64,000 nt of DNA from Methanospirillum lacunae (GTDB lineage Archaea; Halobacteriota; Methanomicrobia; Methanomicrobiales; Methanospirillaceae), in NCBI RefSeq assembly GCF_046195335.1, contig NZ_CP176093.1, one strand, 5' to 3'. The notes below the pieces were generated by a model, which was given only the letters and a program-made list of their open reading frames with translations, was not told where the DNA came from and did not search any database. Position numbers and translations under genes: made by a program. Numbering within the stretch: the stretch's first letter is position 1; each line of letters starts with the position of its first letter. Below, piece after piece: positions 19,189 to 28,947 of this stretch.

Positions 19189-20205
19189 GTGAAGATCAAA
19201 GCCTTTTATCTGGTTCTTTTTACTCTGATATGTGCAGTCATGATGGCAGGATGTACCGGTCAGACCGGAGATAAAAACAGTGGAATGGTTTCCAACCATA
19301 CAGTCAATGGATCAGTTCCTGATGTAAGCAGTTTAACAAGCACCGACGAATCAGCGAAAAAAACACTGGTCCATACGGGGCCCGCTGAAACCGGAGGTAC
19401 CTATTACAATATCAGGATTGTACCGGCATCAGAACTGGATAAACTTCAGAAAGAGATGGGTCCGGATGAATATCTGATAAAGAACGATAAGGATTACGTT
19501 CTTGGAATTGTTTCATCACGTGGTCTGACTCTTCGTGGAGATCTGATGCAGATTGAGAAGGAAACCGGAAGCACTGGCAAAGAGTTTGATAAAGAGGATG
19601 TAGTGCTTCATCTGCTAGATATCACTTTCGGTCTTGACAATTCAAAAATTAAACTCTTTAAATCAGATAAAAAGTATCAGTTCTGGCTTGATGGTTATTA
19701 TACAGACTCAGAAATTGCGTATGTGAAAAACCTCTCAACCATGTTCAACTCTCTCTCAGGTACAACTGAATTTGAGGATGAAGATGTTATACTTGGTTTC
19801 CTTCAGTCAAATTATGAAGTAATTCCATATAATTATTACAATATTAAAATCTTCACCGAAAAAATGCTCCAGCAGTACTATGATGACAAGAAGAAAGACA
19901 GTGATCACCTGATAAAAAATAAAAACGGGGTACTTATCGGGATCGTGAATGACGATTATATTTACCTGGTCAATACCCTGAGCGAAGAGGATCAGAGGTA
20001 CTACATTCTGAAAGGGTTGCTGTATAGCATGGGGCTTCATGGCGTTTCATACAAAAATAAAGAAAGTATCTTTTACAGAAATGAGGGAATGAATCGTGAA
20101 CTCAGTGACCTTGACAAGGAAGCTATTAAAATCCTGTATGGTGGGGGTCTTAAGACCGGTGACACACTTGAGGCTGCAAGAAAGACATTTGGGCTTTCAA
20201 CCTGA
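19189..20205 (+). CDS. Lipoprotein paralogue B of a DUF2927-like pair
   Basis: A 338-residue protein starting at GTG. The hydrophobic leader ends in VMMAGC (about 17-22), a good lipobox, so it is probably lipid-anchored outside the cell. The rest matches paralogue A: RGDLMQ, HLLDITFGLDN, FEDEDVILGFLQSNYE, QRYYILKGLLYSMGLHG and LSDLDKEAIKILYGGGL. No metal-binding HExxH is present in the helix corresponding to LLYSMGLHG. Function unknown. A hairpin terminator follows at 20217-20250. Confidence 0.72.
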   Translation: MKIKAFYLVLFTLICAVMMAGCTGQTGDKNSGMVSNHTVNGSVPDVSSLTSTDESAKKTLVHTGPAETGGTYYNIRIVPASELDKLQKEMGPDEYLIKNDKDYVLGIVSSRGLTLRGDLMQIEKETGSTGKEFDKEDVVLHLLDITFGLDNSKIKLFKSDKKYQFWLDGYYTDSEIAYVKNLSTMFNSLSGTTEFEDEDVILGFLQSNYEVIPYNYYNIKIFTEKMLQQYYDDKKKDSDHLIKNKNGVLIGIVNDDYIYLVNTLSEEDQRYYILKGLLYSMGLHGVSYKNKESIFYRNEGMNRELSDLDKEAIKILYGGGLKTGDTLEAARKTFGLST

Positions 20206-20216
20206 TCACCTGAAGG

Positions 20217-20250
20217 CAGCAGTTATCTGCTGGGTAAAATCCCTTTTTTC
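20217..20250 (+). terminator. Hairpin plus T-run terminator
   Basis: CAGCAG (20217-20222) and CTGCTG (20227-20232) form a perfect 6-bp stem with a TTAT loop. It is followed by a run of six T at about 20244-20249. It lies 12 bases after the stop of paralogue B. Confidence 0.65.
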
Positions 20251-20399
20251 AATGATATTGTAATCCGAACCTTGGTCCCCTATACCCCTCTTGTCTCTCC
20301 ATAGTTTCATGAGATAACGATTATGGCGATTACAGTCAGAAGAAAATTATCTTCCTCTCTTCGATTGCCATGCCGGAAGGAAGGTAAATTAGAGGAAAA

Positions 20400-21392
20400 A
20401 TGAGGGACTCAGATTATTGCCTTTCACGGGTTACAAATCGTAAGCAAAGGATAATTCAAGGAATAGATGCTTCGAACCGTGCAATCCAGGTCATCAGGGT
20501 TATCAGTCTTGCCATCAGGAATGCAAAGAATCAACCCGTTTTAAACCTGGATGACTTAATGCAAAATGAGCATATACCGTTCACATATAGATCCACAATT
20601 ATTGGTTCTCATAAAAGTCCAACCGGAAAAATAACTATCCCTGGTCTTTTCCGGCTCCTTGAGATCATTTCAGATCAGGTGCGGATCATAACGCATTCGG
20701 TTGATTCAGACCTGTATGAATCCATGCCTGGTTTACATGAGAAGATCTCCCGATTATATTCATTTCAGGTCACGCTGAAAAATCTTGATTTTATCTTTGA
20801 TGAAGAAAGAATCGTGTGCTTTTTGGGTGATGATTACTCAGATGCCGATTCTCTTCTCGGGCAGATTAATTCCTGTAAATCCTCTTTCGAGACGATGCGA
20901 GACTGGTTTACTCCATGTTTAGAGTATGGTGCACTCTGCTACCGGCTTGATTTAGTTGACCGGTTTATTGTCCGGTCCTTTATGCAAGGGGTAAACAAAG
21001 TAAAATCTGGTGAAATGTATACAGAATATCCATTTGCCCTGGTTATACGTGATCTTGACAACCTTATCATTGGATACTTCCTTGATGATTCACCGGAAAA
21101 AATGTTCAGAATAGAGATCCAGGGGCTTTCAATAACACTCAGTCTGTATAGTCCGGCTTCACCCAATCTTATGCCATCTGCAGGATTTCTTACCCCATTC
21201 TCCCTCCTCTGGAGAATGCATCCGAGTGAGTCGTCATCAGGATTTGATTCATCGGCACAAAGTTCACCACTCCTCACCGGTTCATTCCATGCACGTTCGT
21301 CTGATGAAGTTATGCAGTTTCTCTCTGATATCGGGTATCAGATAAGCAGATACTTCCCTGATCTTTCTCTGTGCGAAAGAATAGCCGGCTAA
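20400..21392 (+). CDS. Hypothetical protein
   Basis: A 330-residue protein I do not recognise. It has no signal peptide or membrane helix and an ordinary soluble composition with many Asp, Ser and Ile. The N-terminal 80 residues are basic and helical; the middle has acidic stretches (FLGDDYSDADSLLG); the C-terminus includes a Ser-rich segment (SESSSGFDSSAQSS). An AGAGGAAA site immediately precedes ATG 20400. Convergent with the histidine kinase gene, from which it is separated by 56 bases. Codon use resembles its neighbours, so it is probably a real lineage-specific gene. Confidence 0.6.
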   Translation: MRDSDYCLSRVTNRKQRIIQGIDASNRAIQVIRVISLAIRNAKNQPVLNLDDLMQNEHIPFTYRSTIIGSHKSPTGKITIPGLFRLLEIISDQVRIITHSVDSDLYESMPGLHEKISRLYSFQVTLKNLDFIFDEERIVCFLGDDYSDADSLLGQINSCKSSFETMRDWFTPCLEYGALCYRLDLVDRFIVRSFMQGVNKVKSGEMYTEYPFALVIRDLDNLIIGYFLDDSPEKMFRIEIQGLSITLSLYSPASPNLMPSAGFLTPFSLLWRMHPSESSSGFDSSAQSSPLLTGSFHARSSDEVMQFLSDIGYQISRYFPDLSLCERIAG

Positions 21393-21448
21393 CATTGAAT
21401 GGTAGTATTGAATAAGATCTTTTTCTAAAAGGGTCTAGATTTATTCTA

Positions 21449-23302
21449 TTATTTTGCAGCAACCCTGAATGACCCGGCAGGAATGTGAATCTCAAACCTG
21501 ACACCAACTCCTGGTATTCCAGTCTCCCTGATGGTAATACCGGTAAGAATCAGGATTTCTCTTATGATAAAGAGTCCAAGCCCGGTATTTTTACCAAATC
21601 CCTTTTTGAAGATCATATTCTTCTCCTTCTCATCGATACCAACTCCGTCATCGGTATAGTAGAGGATACAGTCTTCTCCTGAATATGTATGAGATAGTGC
21701 AATTTTGGTTATTTTCCCTCCATGTCTGAGAGAATTTTCAACAAGGTTGTAGAGGACCTTTTCAAGCATGGGATCGGCATATATCTCCAGTTGTTCCTCA
21801 GGAAGAGTAAGGGTGATATCAGTGATCAGGGAACCGATAACTTGTTTTTTCATGAGATAATGGATCGATTGCCACTTAGGATGAACTGCTCCAAGATCCT
21901 GGTATTCTTTGGTAAATCCTATAAGGTTCTGAATATCTTTTCCTGACTGTGAAATGATTTCAAGGGTCTCGATCACCGTAGTATCTTCAATATCTTCTTT
22001 GAGTATCTCACTATATCCTGAAATCAGCATCACCTTATTGAGAATATCATGCCTGGTTATACTGGTAAGAAGATTGATCTGGTTGTTAGCCAGGGCGAGA
22101 GCCTGATACGCCTTTTTTATTTCATCGATGTTGTTTATCAAAAGCAATTTTGCCTGTTCGCCACTGATTGTGATAGATTGAGTTGAAAGAATGGTATGGC
22201 GTTTACTTCCATCAGGGAGCGGAATCTGGGTCTCCACTTTTTCTCCTGGAGAAAGACTGAGAATGATCCCGGTAATATCCTGATCCTCGTCCTTTGTCTG
22301 AAAAAAATTCGCATCCTGAAGAAGTGTCCCGATGCAGGTCTTTTTATCAACTGAAAACCACTGTTCACACTGCCTGTTGAGATCAATTATTGTTCCATCA
22401 GGTTTGAAGATGAGAAGGGGATCAGGGACTTCCTGAAATATCGTGGTAAATCGCTCTTCATTCTCTTTGATGATCTTATCTGCCTCTTTTCTCCTGGTAA
22501 TGTCACGGATAATATAGAGGATACTGTCCGGTCTTCCCTCCTCGTCCCTGATGACTTCTGCATGGCTTTCGATGTAGATGATAGTCCCATCCTTTTTCCA
22601 TGCTTTGTACTCGCTTGGCCCGGTATTCTCTCCTGCCTTGAGTTTTCTGATATCATGTTTTGCCCTGCCTCGGTCTGACGGATGAATCATATCGAGAAAA
22701 GGTGTCCCGTATGGATAGTGATCATGTAGTGAGTACCCGAACATCAGAAATGCTGCAGGAGAGAGCATAAAGATCTTTCCAAGCATATCGACCATTGTTA
22801 TGTTGTCTGGAGATGTCCGGATAATGGATTTGTACAGTTCCTTGTTCTTCAGAGTAGCTGTTTCAAGTTCTTTTTGATGGGTAATATCCGCAAATGCCAT
22901 AAATACGGCAGAAGTCTCATCGATTGTAATCAGATTGGCAGAGAGAAGTGACCAGAACTCCCTTCCAAGTCGGGTAATAAGCCTGATCTCAAAATCTGTT
23001 ATCTTTTCATCGTGTAAAAGTGCGGTAATAACTTTTTCCAGTTCTGTAGGTGTACTAAAGAAATCAACAGCATTAAGATGGTTGGTTGTGGCGGTCGGGG
23101 TTTCAAAAAGATGAGCTGCACGCTCATTAAACATGAGGATTTTTTTATCTGATATATCTAGTACAATAGCAGGAAATGGAGCGGCATTTAGAACTTTATT
23201 ATAATACCGTTTTTCTTCATGGTGGGATGCAACTTGTCTGGTGAATACCAGATATGAAAAAAAAATGAGGACTATTCCCGTAAGGTAATATACTAAGTCC
23301 AT
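21449..23302 (-). CDS. Membrane-anchored PAS sensor histidine kinase
   Basis: A 617-residue protein. One N-terminal transmembrane helix (about 3-18) is followed by three PAS domains, about 35-155, 158-285 and 290-400 (landmarks FDITHQKEL-type ends, FMLSPAAFLMFGYS, ILYIIRDITRRKEA). The H-box is SITRHDILNKVMLISGY (about 411-427), with the phospho-accepting His in RHDI. The ATPase part has NLVENSLRHGGKIT, YTDDGVGID and GFGKNTGLGLFIIREIL. It closely resembles the kinase at 41738-43447 in its catalytic half. No response regulator is adjacent, so its partner is elsewhere. Signal unknown. Confidence 0.9.
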   Translation of the reverse strand: MDLVYYLTGIVLIFFSYLVFTRQVASHHEEKRYYNKVLNAAPFPAIVLDISDKKILMFNERAAHLFETPTATTNHLNAVDFFSTPTELEKVITALLHDEKITDFEIRLITRLGREFWSLLSANLITIDETSAVFMAFADITHQKELETATLKNKELYKSIIRTSPDNITMVDMLGKIFMLSPAAFLMFGYSLHDHYPYGTPFLDMIHPSDRGRAKHDIRKLKAGENTGPSEYKAWKKDGTIIYIESHAEVIRDEEGRPDSILYIIRDITRRKEADKIIKENEERFTTIFQEVPDPLLIFKPDGTIIDLNRQCEQWFSVDKKTCIGTLLQDANFFQTKDEDQDITGIILSLSPGEKVETQIPLPDGSKRHTILSTQSITISGEQAKLLLINNIDEIKKAYQALALANNQINLLTSITRHDILNKVMLISGYSEILKEDIEDTTVIETLEIISQSGKDIQNLIGFTKEYQDLGAVHPKWQSIHYLMKKQVIGSLITDITLTLPEEQLEIYADPMLEKVLYNLVENSLRHGGKITKIALSHTYSGEDCILYYTDDGVGIDEKEKNMIFKKGFGKNTGLGLFIIREILILTGITIRETGIPGVGVRFEIHIPAGSFRVAAK

Positions 23303-23457
23303 AATTGAATCAGTTTTTCAGATAAGGTTTTTTCGTCTCTACGAAGTATCATCTCTCCTATATCACCTTCAAGACAGCCTCACGATTCTCTATTGATATC
23401 AGTTTACTCTAGTCAGGTTGCATCTGATAATAAGATTGGATTGTGAAAAGAGTTTTT

Positions 23458-25671
23458 TCAGGATATAAGGTTGAATAATGCAACAACATCCTGCAGATTG
23501 ACCCTTCCATCATTACTGAAATCATAGGATGAGTCTGACATTGTTCCTGACACTATTCCCTGCATGAGTGCAACAACATCTTGCAGGTTTACCAGGCCGT
23601 TCTTATCAATATCGTATTTGGTATCGGATATTGAGAGAGTTGATATTTGATCTGACTGACTGGTACTATTCAGGACTGACGAACTGATTGGGTACTGATC
23701 TACTCCATTCAGACCCGGGCTATATGAGACATTACAAAATCCGTCTGTATTTGGAGTACAGATATCAGAGTATCCGGGCTGGGTCGGATTTCCCCAGTAG
23801 TTACCTCCGATTAGGGTATGGCCGGTGATTCCATTTCCTGTTTCAGGGGTAATATTCCATGTTGTATGAGAACTGTTTCCGGTCATCTCGACATTTCTGG
23901 TGTTGTTGAAATAGTTATTCCATATTTTTGTTTCAGTAACTGAGTCTATAATAAGGCCTCTCCCTTTGTTCTCCTGAATACTATTGCCCTGCATCGCCGA
24001 ATAGTTGCCATAGATAAGTACTCCTCCTGCCCCATTGGCTGATATGGTAGAGTTAATTACAGTTATTCCTTCTGCCAGGGAGGCAATTCCTGCTATATCG
24101 TTTGATGAGAGGGTAGTTCCAGAGATAAGAGTATCAGGAGAGTCTTTGAGGTACAACCCGTCAAACTGGTTTTGTCTGGCTAAACTGTTTGTCACCGAGA
24201 CATTTGTGCAGCCTGAAATAAGAAATCCCGATGGTCCACGCCTGCGAAGGCCTTGCTGATTGTGAGCATCACATTCCTCGAGTAGTAGTTTGTTTGTTTC
24301 AGAACAAAAGAAACCGACAAGATTGTTTTGCGCACTACACGATCTGAATGTGATATTCTGGCTGCCTGCAACTGCATACCCGGCGATAAGATTTGTCTCG
24401 GTACTACTGTCAGTTACAGTGATATCTCTACTTCCATATCCAATCCTGACCCCAAATGTATTATCTAGTGCTGATATCCGGGAGAGAATGGCCGAATCAG
24501 TATTAATCAGGAAGATGCCTGCACCATTTTTACTCAGCACCTGATCAACAACAGTCAGGTTCGTGCAGTTTACCGCATAGATGCACGAAGGATTGTCAGC
24601 GGCACTGATACTGGAATCCTTGTTTCCAAGCAGATACCAGATAGGCCTCCCGTCCGCTAGGTTGGTTTTGTCAATATGATGCCAGTACTCTAAAGGGCTG
24701 TTTCCGGTGATATCAAGGTTGATTTTATTATTTTTGATGTTATTGCCGCTTGCACTAAAATCTTCAGCATTACTGAGGCTGAGTCCGACCTGGTTTTTTT
24801 CTATCAGATTCCCAACTAATATCCCACTTTTTGCTGATGATATCTCGATACCGGTGAGTGTATTCTCGCGAACCTGCGAACCTGATATCTGTGGACCGGT
24901 GCATCCTTCAGTTAGTGAGATACCATTAGCATCGTTTCCTGAGATGATCGAATCACGAATGATAAGCCCTGATGAGTTGCCCTGTGTTGAGACTCCTGAC
25001 CCTGCACTGGAAGTGATTGTCGATGTATCGAGAGTGACTGTGGATGACCTTGTAACTTTCACACCATCTCCTACTCCTCCACTTCCACTTCCTGTTACCT
25101 GAACAGACGTAATCGTTACAGCATCAGAATTAGTGATACTCATCCCGTCTCCACCGGTTTCATCACCCTTAACCTGGGTTGATACAATTTCAGATCCGTT
25201 GATGATAACTGAAGAGGCATTGATAAGGGCAATTCCTGAAATCTGGTTTACACTCAGTGAACAGTTCTGGATCGCTGCCACCTCGGTTTTATCCATTTTT
25301 ATCCCTGTGTGAAAACCGGAAATTTTTACTGATGATATACTTACATTTTTCAAAGTCGAATCCTTGCCCTCAACTTTGATACCAACTGTCTGATTTTGAT
25401 CTGATACATTCGCCTCCAGTTTGTGACCCATCCCATCTATGAACACATTCCCTGAAAGGATAGTGATTGCATCTGTTCCATTCATCATTTCAGCGTCTGA
25501 AGAAAGAACATACGTGCCCGGGGTTGTGATTGTCACAGGAGGTGAGAGAATAATTTTTCCCTGGTATGATTCATTCAGGGCATCTTCACCAAATACTGCC
25601 GGAATGCCTGTTGATATTACAAGAATATAAAAAAAACAACCGGTAATGAATATTATTGGGTGTGATGACAT
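23458..25671 (-). CDS. Secreted NosD-like beta-helix protein with C-terminal dockerin
   Basis: A 737-residue exported protein (signal peptide about 5-27). Residues 45-650 are a right-handed parallel beta-helix built of short Asn-, Gly- and Thr-rich coils (GNVFIDGMGHKL, ISGNDANGISL, LTNSLARQN-type turns). Residues about 680-737 are a type I dockerin: two EF-hand-like segments, DIDKNGLVNLQDVVALMQG and DFSNDGRVNLQDVVALFNL, each with a calcium-binding DxDxNG or DxSNDG loop followed by a helix. Dockerins bind cohesins; no cohesin gene is in the window. The protein probably attaches to a surface partner by its tail. Confidence 0.9.
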   Translation of the reverse strand: MSSHPIIFITGCFFYILVISTGIPAVFGEDALNESYQGKIILSPPVTITTPGTYVLSSDAEMMNGTDAITILSGNVFIDGMGHKLEANVSDQNQTVGIKVEGKDSTLKNVSISSVKISGFHTGIKMDKTEVAAIQNCSLSVNQISGIALINASSVIINGSEIVSTQVKGDETGGDGMSITNSDAVTITSVQVTGSGSGGVGDGVKVTRSSTVTLDTSTITSSAGSGVSTQGNSSGLIIRDSIISGNDANGISLTEGCTGPQISGSQVRENTLTGIEISSAKSGILVGNLIEKNQVGLSLSNAEDFSASGNNIKNNKINLDITGNSPLEYWHHIDKTNLADGRPIWYLLGNKDSSISAADNPSCIYAVNCTNLTVVDQVLSKNGAGIFLINTDSAILSRISALDNTFGVRIGYGSRDITVTDSSTETNLIAGYAVAGSQNITFRSCSAQNNLVGFFCSETNKLLLEECDAHNQQGLRRRGPSGFLISGCTNVSVTNSLARQNQFDGLYLKDSPDTLISGTTLSSNDIAGIASLAEGITVINSTISANGAGGVLIYGNYSAMQGNSIQENKGRGLIIDSVTETKIWNNYFNNTRNVEMTGNSSHTTWNITPETGNGITGHTLIGGNYWGNPTQPGYSDICTPNTDGFCNVSYSPGLNGVDQYPISSSVLNSTSQSDQISTLSISDTKYDIDKNGLVNLQDVVALMQGIVSGTMSDSSYDFSNDGRVNLQDVVALFNLIS

Positions 25672-25861
25672 AGGATCAGGCTGTATTTATGTTTGGTTTC
25701 TGTTTATCATGAATCTGTGGGACCCCAGGGCAGTGTTGACAGATTATTTTGACTGTTTCATATCGAATGTTCCATAACCATAGATCTCATTTAACAGGTT
25801 TTTTCCACCGCGGTCTTTACCTCTATTATGATATTCGGTCGCTTTGTCAAAATTTTGATAT

Positions 25862-25875
25862 CTTAAATATAAACG
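25862..25875 (+). promoter_or_regulatory. Candidate TATA box of the hemerythrin gene
   Basis: The AT-rich element CTTAAATATAAACG lies about 85 bases before the hemerythrin ATG, in a region with no reading frame, and fits an archaeal TATA box. The remaining bases 25672-25957 show nothing else I can support. Confidence 0.4.
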
Positions 25876-25957
25876 TTTTTGCGAACTATTCGGATATTAT
25901 GGAGAGGTTTTTTTCCTCAATCAAATGTCTTATCCTCATAGCAGTTGAAACTCATTT

Positions 25958-26362
25958 ATGTCGATTATGAAATGGTCTGACGATTTAAGCGTGCATGTTG
26001 CTGAGATCGATCAGCAACATCAGCGCCTTATCGATCTGATTAATAAGCTTCATGATGCAATGCTTGCAAAACAGGGAAAGCAGGTTGTATCTGAAATCAT
26101 TGATGAGCTTGCTGCATATACAGTCTATCATTTTCAGGCTGAAGAGAAGTACATGGAGCAGTTTAAATATACCAAATACGTAGCTCACAAAAAGGAACAT
26201 GGAGGTTTTGTTCAGGAGGTTGAAAAGTTCCAGAAAGATTTCGATTCAGGAAAACTCGGCCTTTCACTTGAGATTATGACCTTTTTACGTGACTGGGTTA
26301 CAAAACATATCAAGGGAACTGATAAGCAGTATTCCGCCCTCTTTAAAGAGAACGGCCTATAG
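25958..26362 (+). CDS. Bacteriohemerythrin
   Basis: A 134-residue four-helix protein with the complete di-iron ligand set: IDQQHQRLIDLIN (helix 1), YTVYHFQAEEKYMEQF (helix 2), HKKEHGGFVQEV (helix 3) and WVTKHIKGTDKQY (helix 4). Such proteins bind O2 reversibly and serve in oxygen delivery, sensing or scavenging. In a strict anaerobe the likely role is detoxification or sensing of oxygen. It is cytosolic and single-gene. An in-frame ATG three codons in (MKWSDD) would also be a normal family start. Confidence 0.95.
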   Translation: MSIMKWSDDLSVHVAEIDQQHQRLIDLINKLHDAMLAKQGKQVVSEIIDELAAYTVYHFQAEEKYMEQFKYTKYVAHKKEHGGFVQEVEKFQKDFDSGKLGLSLEIMTFLRDWVTKHIKGTDKQYSALFKENGL

Positions 26363-26461
26363 GATTTTTCATCATCTTCTGCTCTTTTTATCATCAGGTG
26401 TTGTGAAACAAGGAACTTTTTTCTTACAGAGATAAGAGGAAGAAAGACCAACAGGTATGGC

Positions 26462-28480
26462 ATGACCCAGCTTGACCGGTGGTTTCCATATCCGGCATAC
26501 CGACCAGGACAGGAGGATATGTTGAATGAGGCTGCCGCCTGTGCCCGTTCCGGTGGTGTACTCCTGATAGATGCACCAACCGGTTCAGGTAAGTCGAGCG
26601 TTGTTTCTTCACTCCTTGCAGAACGTGGAGATCGGCTGGTTGTTGTCGCCGTTCGCACCATCTCCCAGATGACCACATATATCAGGGAACTGGATTTGAT
26701 CCGCAGGAAACAGCCAGGGCTTAAATATTCATATCTTGTTGGTAAAGGTTCACTGTGCCCGCTTGGAGGGATCGGTGATGTATACCGAAAGTGTGAGGCC
26801 GTCAAGGCCTTCTCGACCTCACTTATCAAAGAGCGGGCAGACCGGGGAGTATTGGATCCATCAAAAGATCCCTATATTCTTCAGCAGATCAAGAAAAACG
26901 ATCCAGATCACCCCCTTTTATGTCCGTTTTTTATCCGAAGCAAGGCTGCGGTATACTCTGAAAAGAGTGGGAACTATAAGATTATTCCGTCTGAATCATG
27001 CCGACGGAAAGCAGAGATCATCTCATCAAAAGGAGTAGATCCCGGAAATGTTGGCGATCTCTGTGAAGGGCTGTGTCCTTACGAAGTGATGGTACAGGCG
27101 TCTCAACATGTCGACCTTCTGGTGCTCAATTATCATCATCTCTTTGATGATCAGATTCGTGAGCAGCTCTACCTGAACCTTCAGCGTGAGCCTTCTGAAA
27201 TGATGCTTCTCATCGACGAGGCCCATAACTGTGGTGACGTCATGCAGGACATCCTGTCTGTGTCTGTCGATCAGCAGGCTTTGGAAGCTGCTGAAAGGGA
27301 ATTAGGCACACTGAAAAAAGAGATGAAGAATCTCGAAGCTGTTCGTCATTTAATTCCCCAGATCAACAAATTTATCGACGGTCTCAAACGATCGATGGAG
27401 ACCGAAGACTGGTTTGATCCCACCATTTTCTCCCGGATGGTCCTCAGAGAGTCATTTTATGGCAGCATGGAAGAGGTCGTGGATCAACTCATGGAGGTAT
27501 CTGAAGTCGTTAAAGAGGACAGCTCCAAGAAAGGTGATTACAAGGCAACTGGTATCGAGCGGCTTTCTATGTTCCTCTCCCGTCTCAATCTTTCACTTCG
27601 AAACCCGTCATATCTCACAGTATACCAAAAAGATCAGGATAAGATAATACTCAAGGCCCAGAATATCGATCCTGCTCCTGCCCTCTCTGCCCTTGCCAAG
27701 GAACACTCCTGCATGATATTGATCTCAGGAACCCTGACTCCCTTATCAAGTTATCAACAACTCTACTTCCGTACATTGACAGACAACGTTCCTGTGAAAA
27801 GGTTTCAACTTCCCAATTCATTTCCAAGGAAAAACCGCCTCGTCCTTGCTTCTAACGATATTACATCTGCCTTCTCAATGAGACAGAACAAAGAACATTC
27901 ACAGAGACTTATCAAATATATTTTGGCTTTTGCCTCAAGTCCCGGCAATCTTGCCGTTTATTTTCCGTCATACCAGGTGCTGGAAACCATTGTCAGGGAT
28001 GTAGAAATCCACATTAAAAAAGAGGTGTTCATTGAACCCAAAGAGAGTTCTGAAGCCGGACAACTTCTCTCAAAATTTATGAATCTTCCAAGAACCGGTC
28101 GTTCAGGGATTCTCTTTGCAGTCTGTGGCGGTAAATTTTCTGAAGGTCTTGACTACCGCGGTGAGATGCTCACCGGAGCTATGGTGATAGGCCTTCCCCT
28201 TGCACCCTGGAACCGGGTCAGGCAGATGATCATGGACTACTATACCCAGCGGTATGGGGAAGAAGGTAAATTTCTTGCATACACTCTTCCCGCCCTCAAT
28301 AAAGTGCAACAGGCTCTCGGACGTGTGCTGAGGACTCCAGAAGACCGGGGAGTGCTTGTGTTTGGAGAGAAACGATTTCTTGAGGATCAGATTCGTACCC
28401 GTCTTCCCGGATGGATTCAGGATGAACTTGTCCCCTGCACATACGAAGAATTCTCAAAACAGATCAGGGGATGGAAGTGA
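26462..28480 (+). CDS. XPD/Rad3-type ATP-dependent DNA helicase
   Basis: A 672-residue superfamily 2 helicase. Walker A is DAPTGSGKSS (about 37-46) and the DEAH box is LLIDEAHN (about 249-256). The Rad3-type motif VI is QALGRVLRTPEDRG (about 616-629). Between motifs Ia and II there are several cysteines (SLCPL, RKCEA, LLCPFF, ESCRRK, DLCEGLCP), enough for the [4Fe-4S] cluster typical of XPD and DinG. The family unwinds DNA 5' to 3' in repair. It overlaps the alkyltransferase gene by 10 bases, so the two repair genes are coupled. Confidence 0.92.
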   Translation: MTQLDRWFPYPAYRPGQEDMLNEAAACARSGGVLLIDAPTGSGKSSVVSSLLAERGDRLVVVAVRTISQMTTYIRELDLIRRKQPGLKYSYLVGKGSLCPLGGIGDVYRKCEAVKAFSTSLIKERADRGVLDPSKDPYILQQIKKNDPDHPLLCPFFIRSKAAVYSEKSGNYKIIPSESCRRKAEIISSKGVDPGNVGDLCEGLCPYEVMVQASQHVDLLVLNYHHLFDDQIREQLYLNLQREPSEMMLLIDEAHNCGDVMQDILSVSVDQQALEAAERELGTLKKEMKNLEAVRHLIPQINKFIDGLKRSMETEDWFDPTIFSRMVLRESFYGSMEEVVDQLMEVSEVVKEDSSKKGDYKATGIERLSMFLSRLNLSLRNPSYLTVYQKDQDKIILKAQNIDPAPALSALAKEHSCMILISGTLTPLSSYQQLYFRTLTDNVPVKRFQLPNSFPRKNRLVLASNDITSAFSMRQNKEHSQRLIKYILAFASSPGNLAVYFPSYQVLETIVRDVEIHIKKEVFIEPKESSEAGQLLSKFMNLPRTGRSGILFAVCGGKFSEGLDYRGEMLTGAMVIGLPLAPWNRVRQMIMDYYTQRYGEEGKFLAYTLPALNKVQQALGRVLRTPEDRGVLVFGEKRFLEDQIRTRLPGWIQDELVPCTYEEFSKQIRGWK

Positions 28481-28947
28481 GCGAGGGGTCATGCCGGTTA
28501 GGACTCTGGTATGTCAATGTCACCTGGGATGGAAATATTGTCCATCGGATTCGGTTTCAGCGTACCGGAATACCAGGACCTGTACCTGAAGTCATAACCC
28601 GCTATCTCACTGGAAAAGTAACCTGTCTGGATCCACTTGTTTCTCATCTTCCGGATCAGCCAGGAACATATGGTCGAATATACAAGGCGGTACAGGCTAT
28701 CCCCTATGGGTCTGTACAAACATATGGCGAAATTGCCCTGAAGGCTGATACTAGTCCACGGGCTGTTGGACTTGCCATGAGTAGAAATACAACTCCACTT
28801 CTTGTGCCATGTCACCGGGTAGTGGCGTCAAAAGGGCTGGGAGGTTTCACTCCTGATCTCTGGATTAAAGAGGAACTGCTGCGGATTGAGGCAAGTGTAT
28901 CCAAAAAGATGGTTCAACAGAATTTGAGTTTCAGGGAGCAGGAGTGA
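28471..28947 (+). CDS. ogt: Methylated-DNA--protein-cysteine methyltransferase
   Basis: A 158-residue suicide alkyltransferase. It has the DNA-binding helix region YGRIYKAVQAIPYGSVQTYGEIA, the Arg finger segment SPRAVGLAMSRN, and the active-site VPCHRVV with the acceptor Cys (about 115), then GGFTPDLWIKEELL. It transfers the alkyl group from O6-alkylguanine to itself. The frame begins inside the helicase gene. The next gene starts on the base after its stop, so helicase, alkyltransferase and MobA-like protein form one tight operon. Confidence 0.93.
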   Translation: MEVSEGSCRLGLWYVNVTWDGNIVHRIRFQRTGIPGPVPEVITRYLTGKVTCLDPLVSHLPDQPGTYGRIYKAVQAIPYGSVQTYGEIALKADTSPRAVGLAMSRNTTPLLVPCHRVVASKGLGGFTPDLWIKEELLRIEASVSKKMVQQNLSFREQE

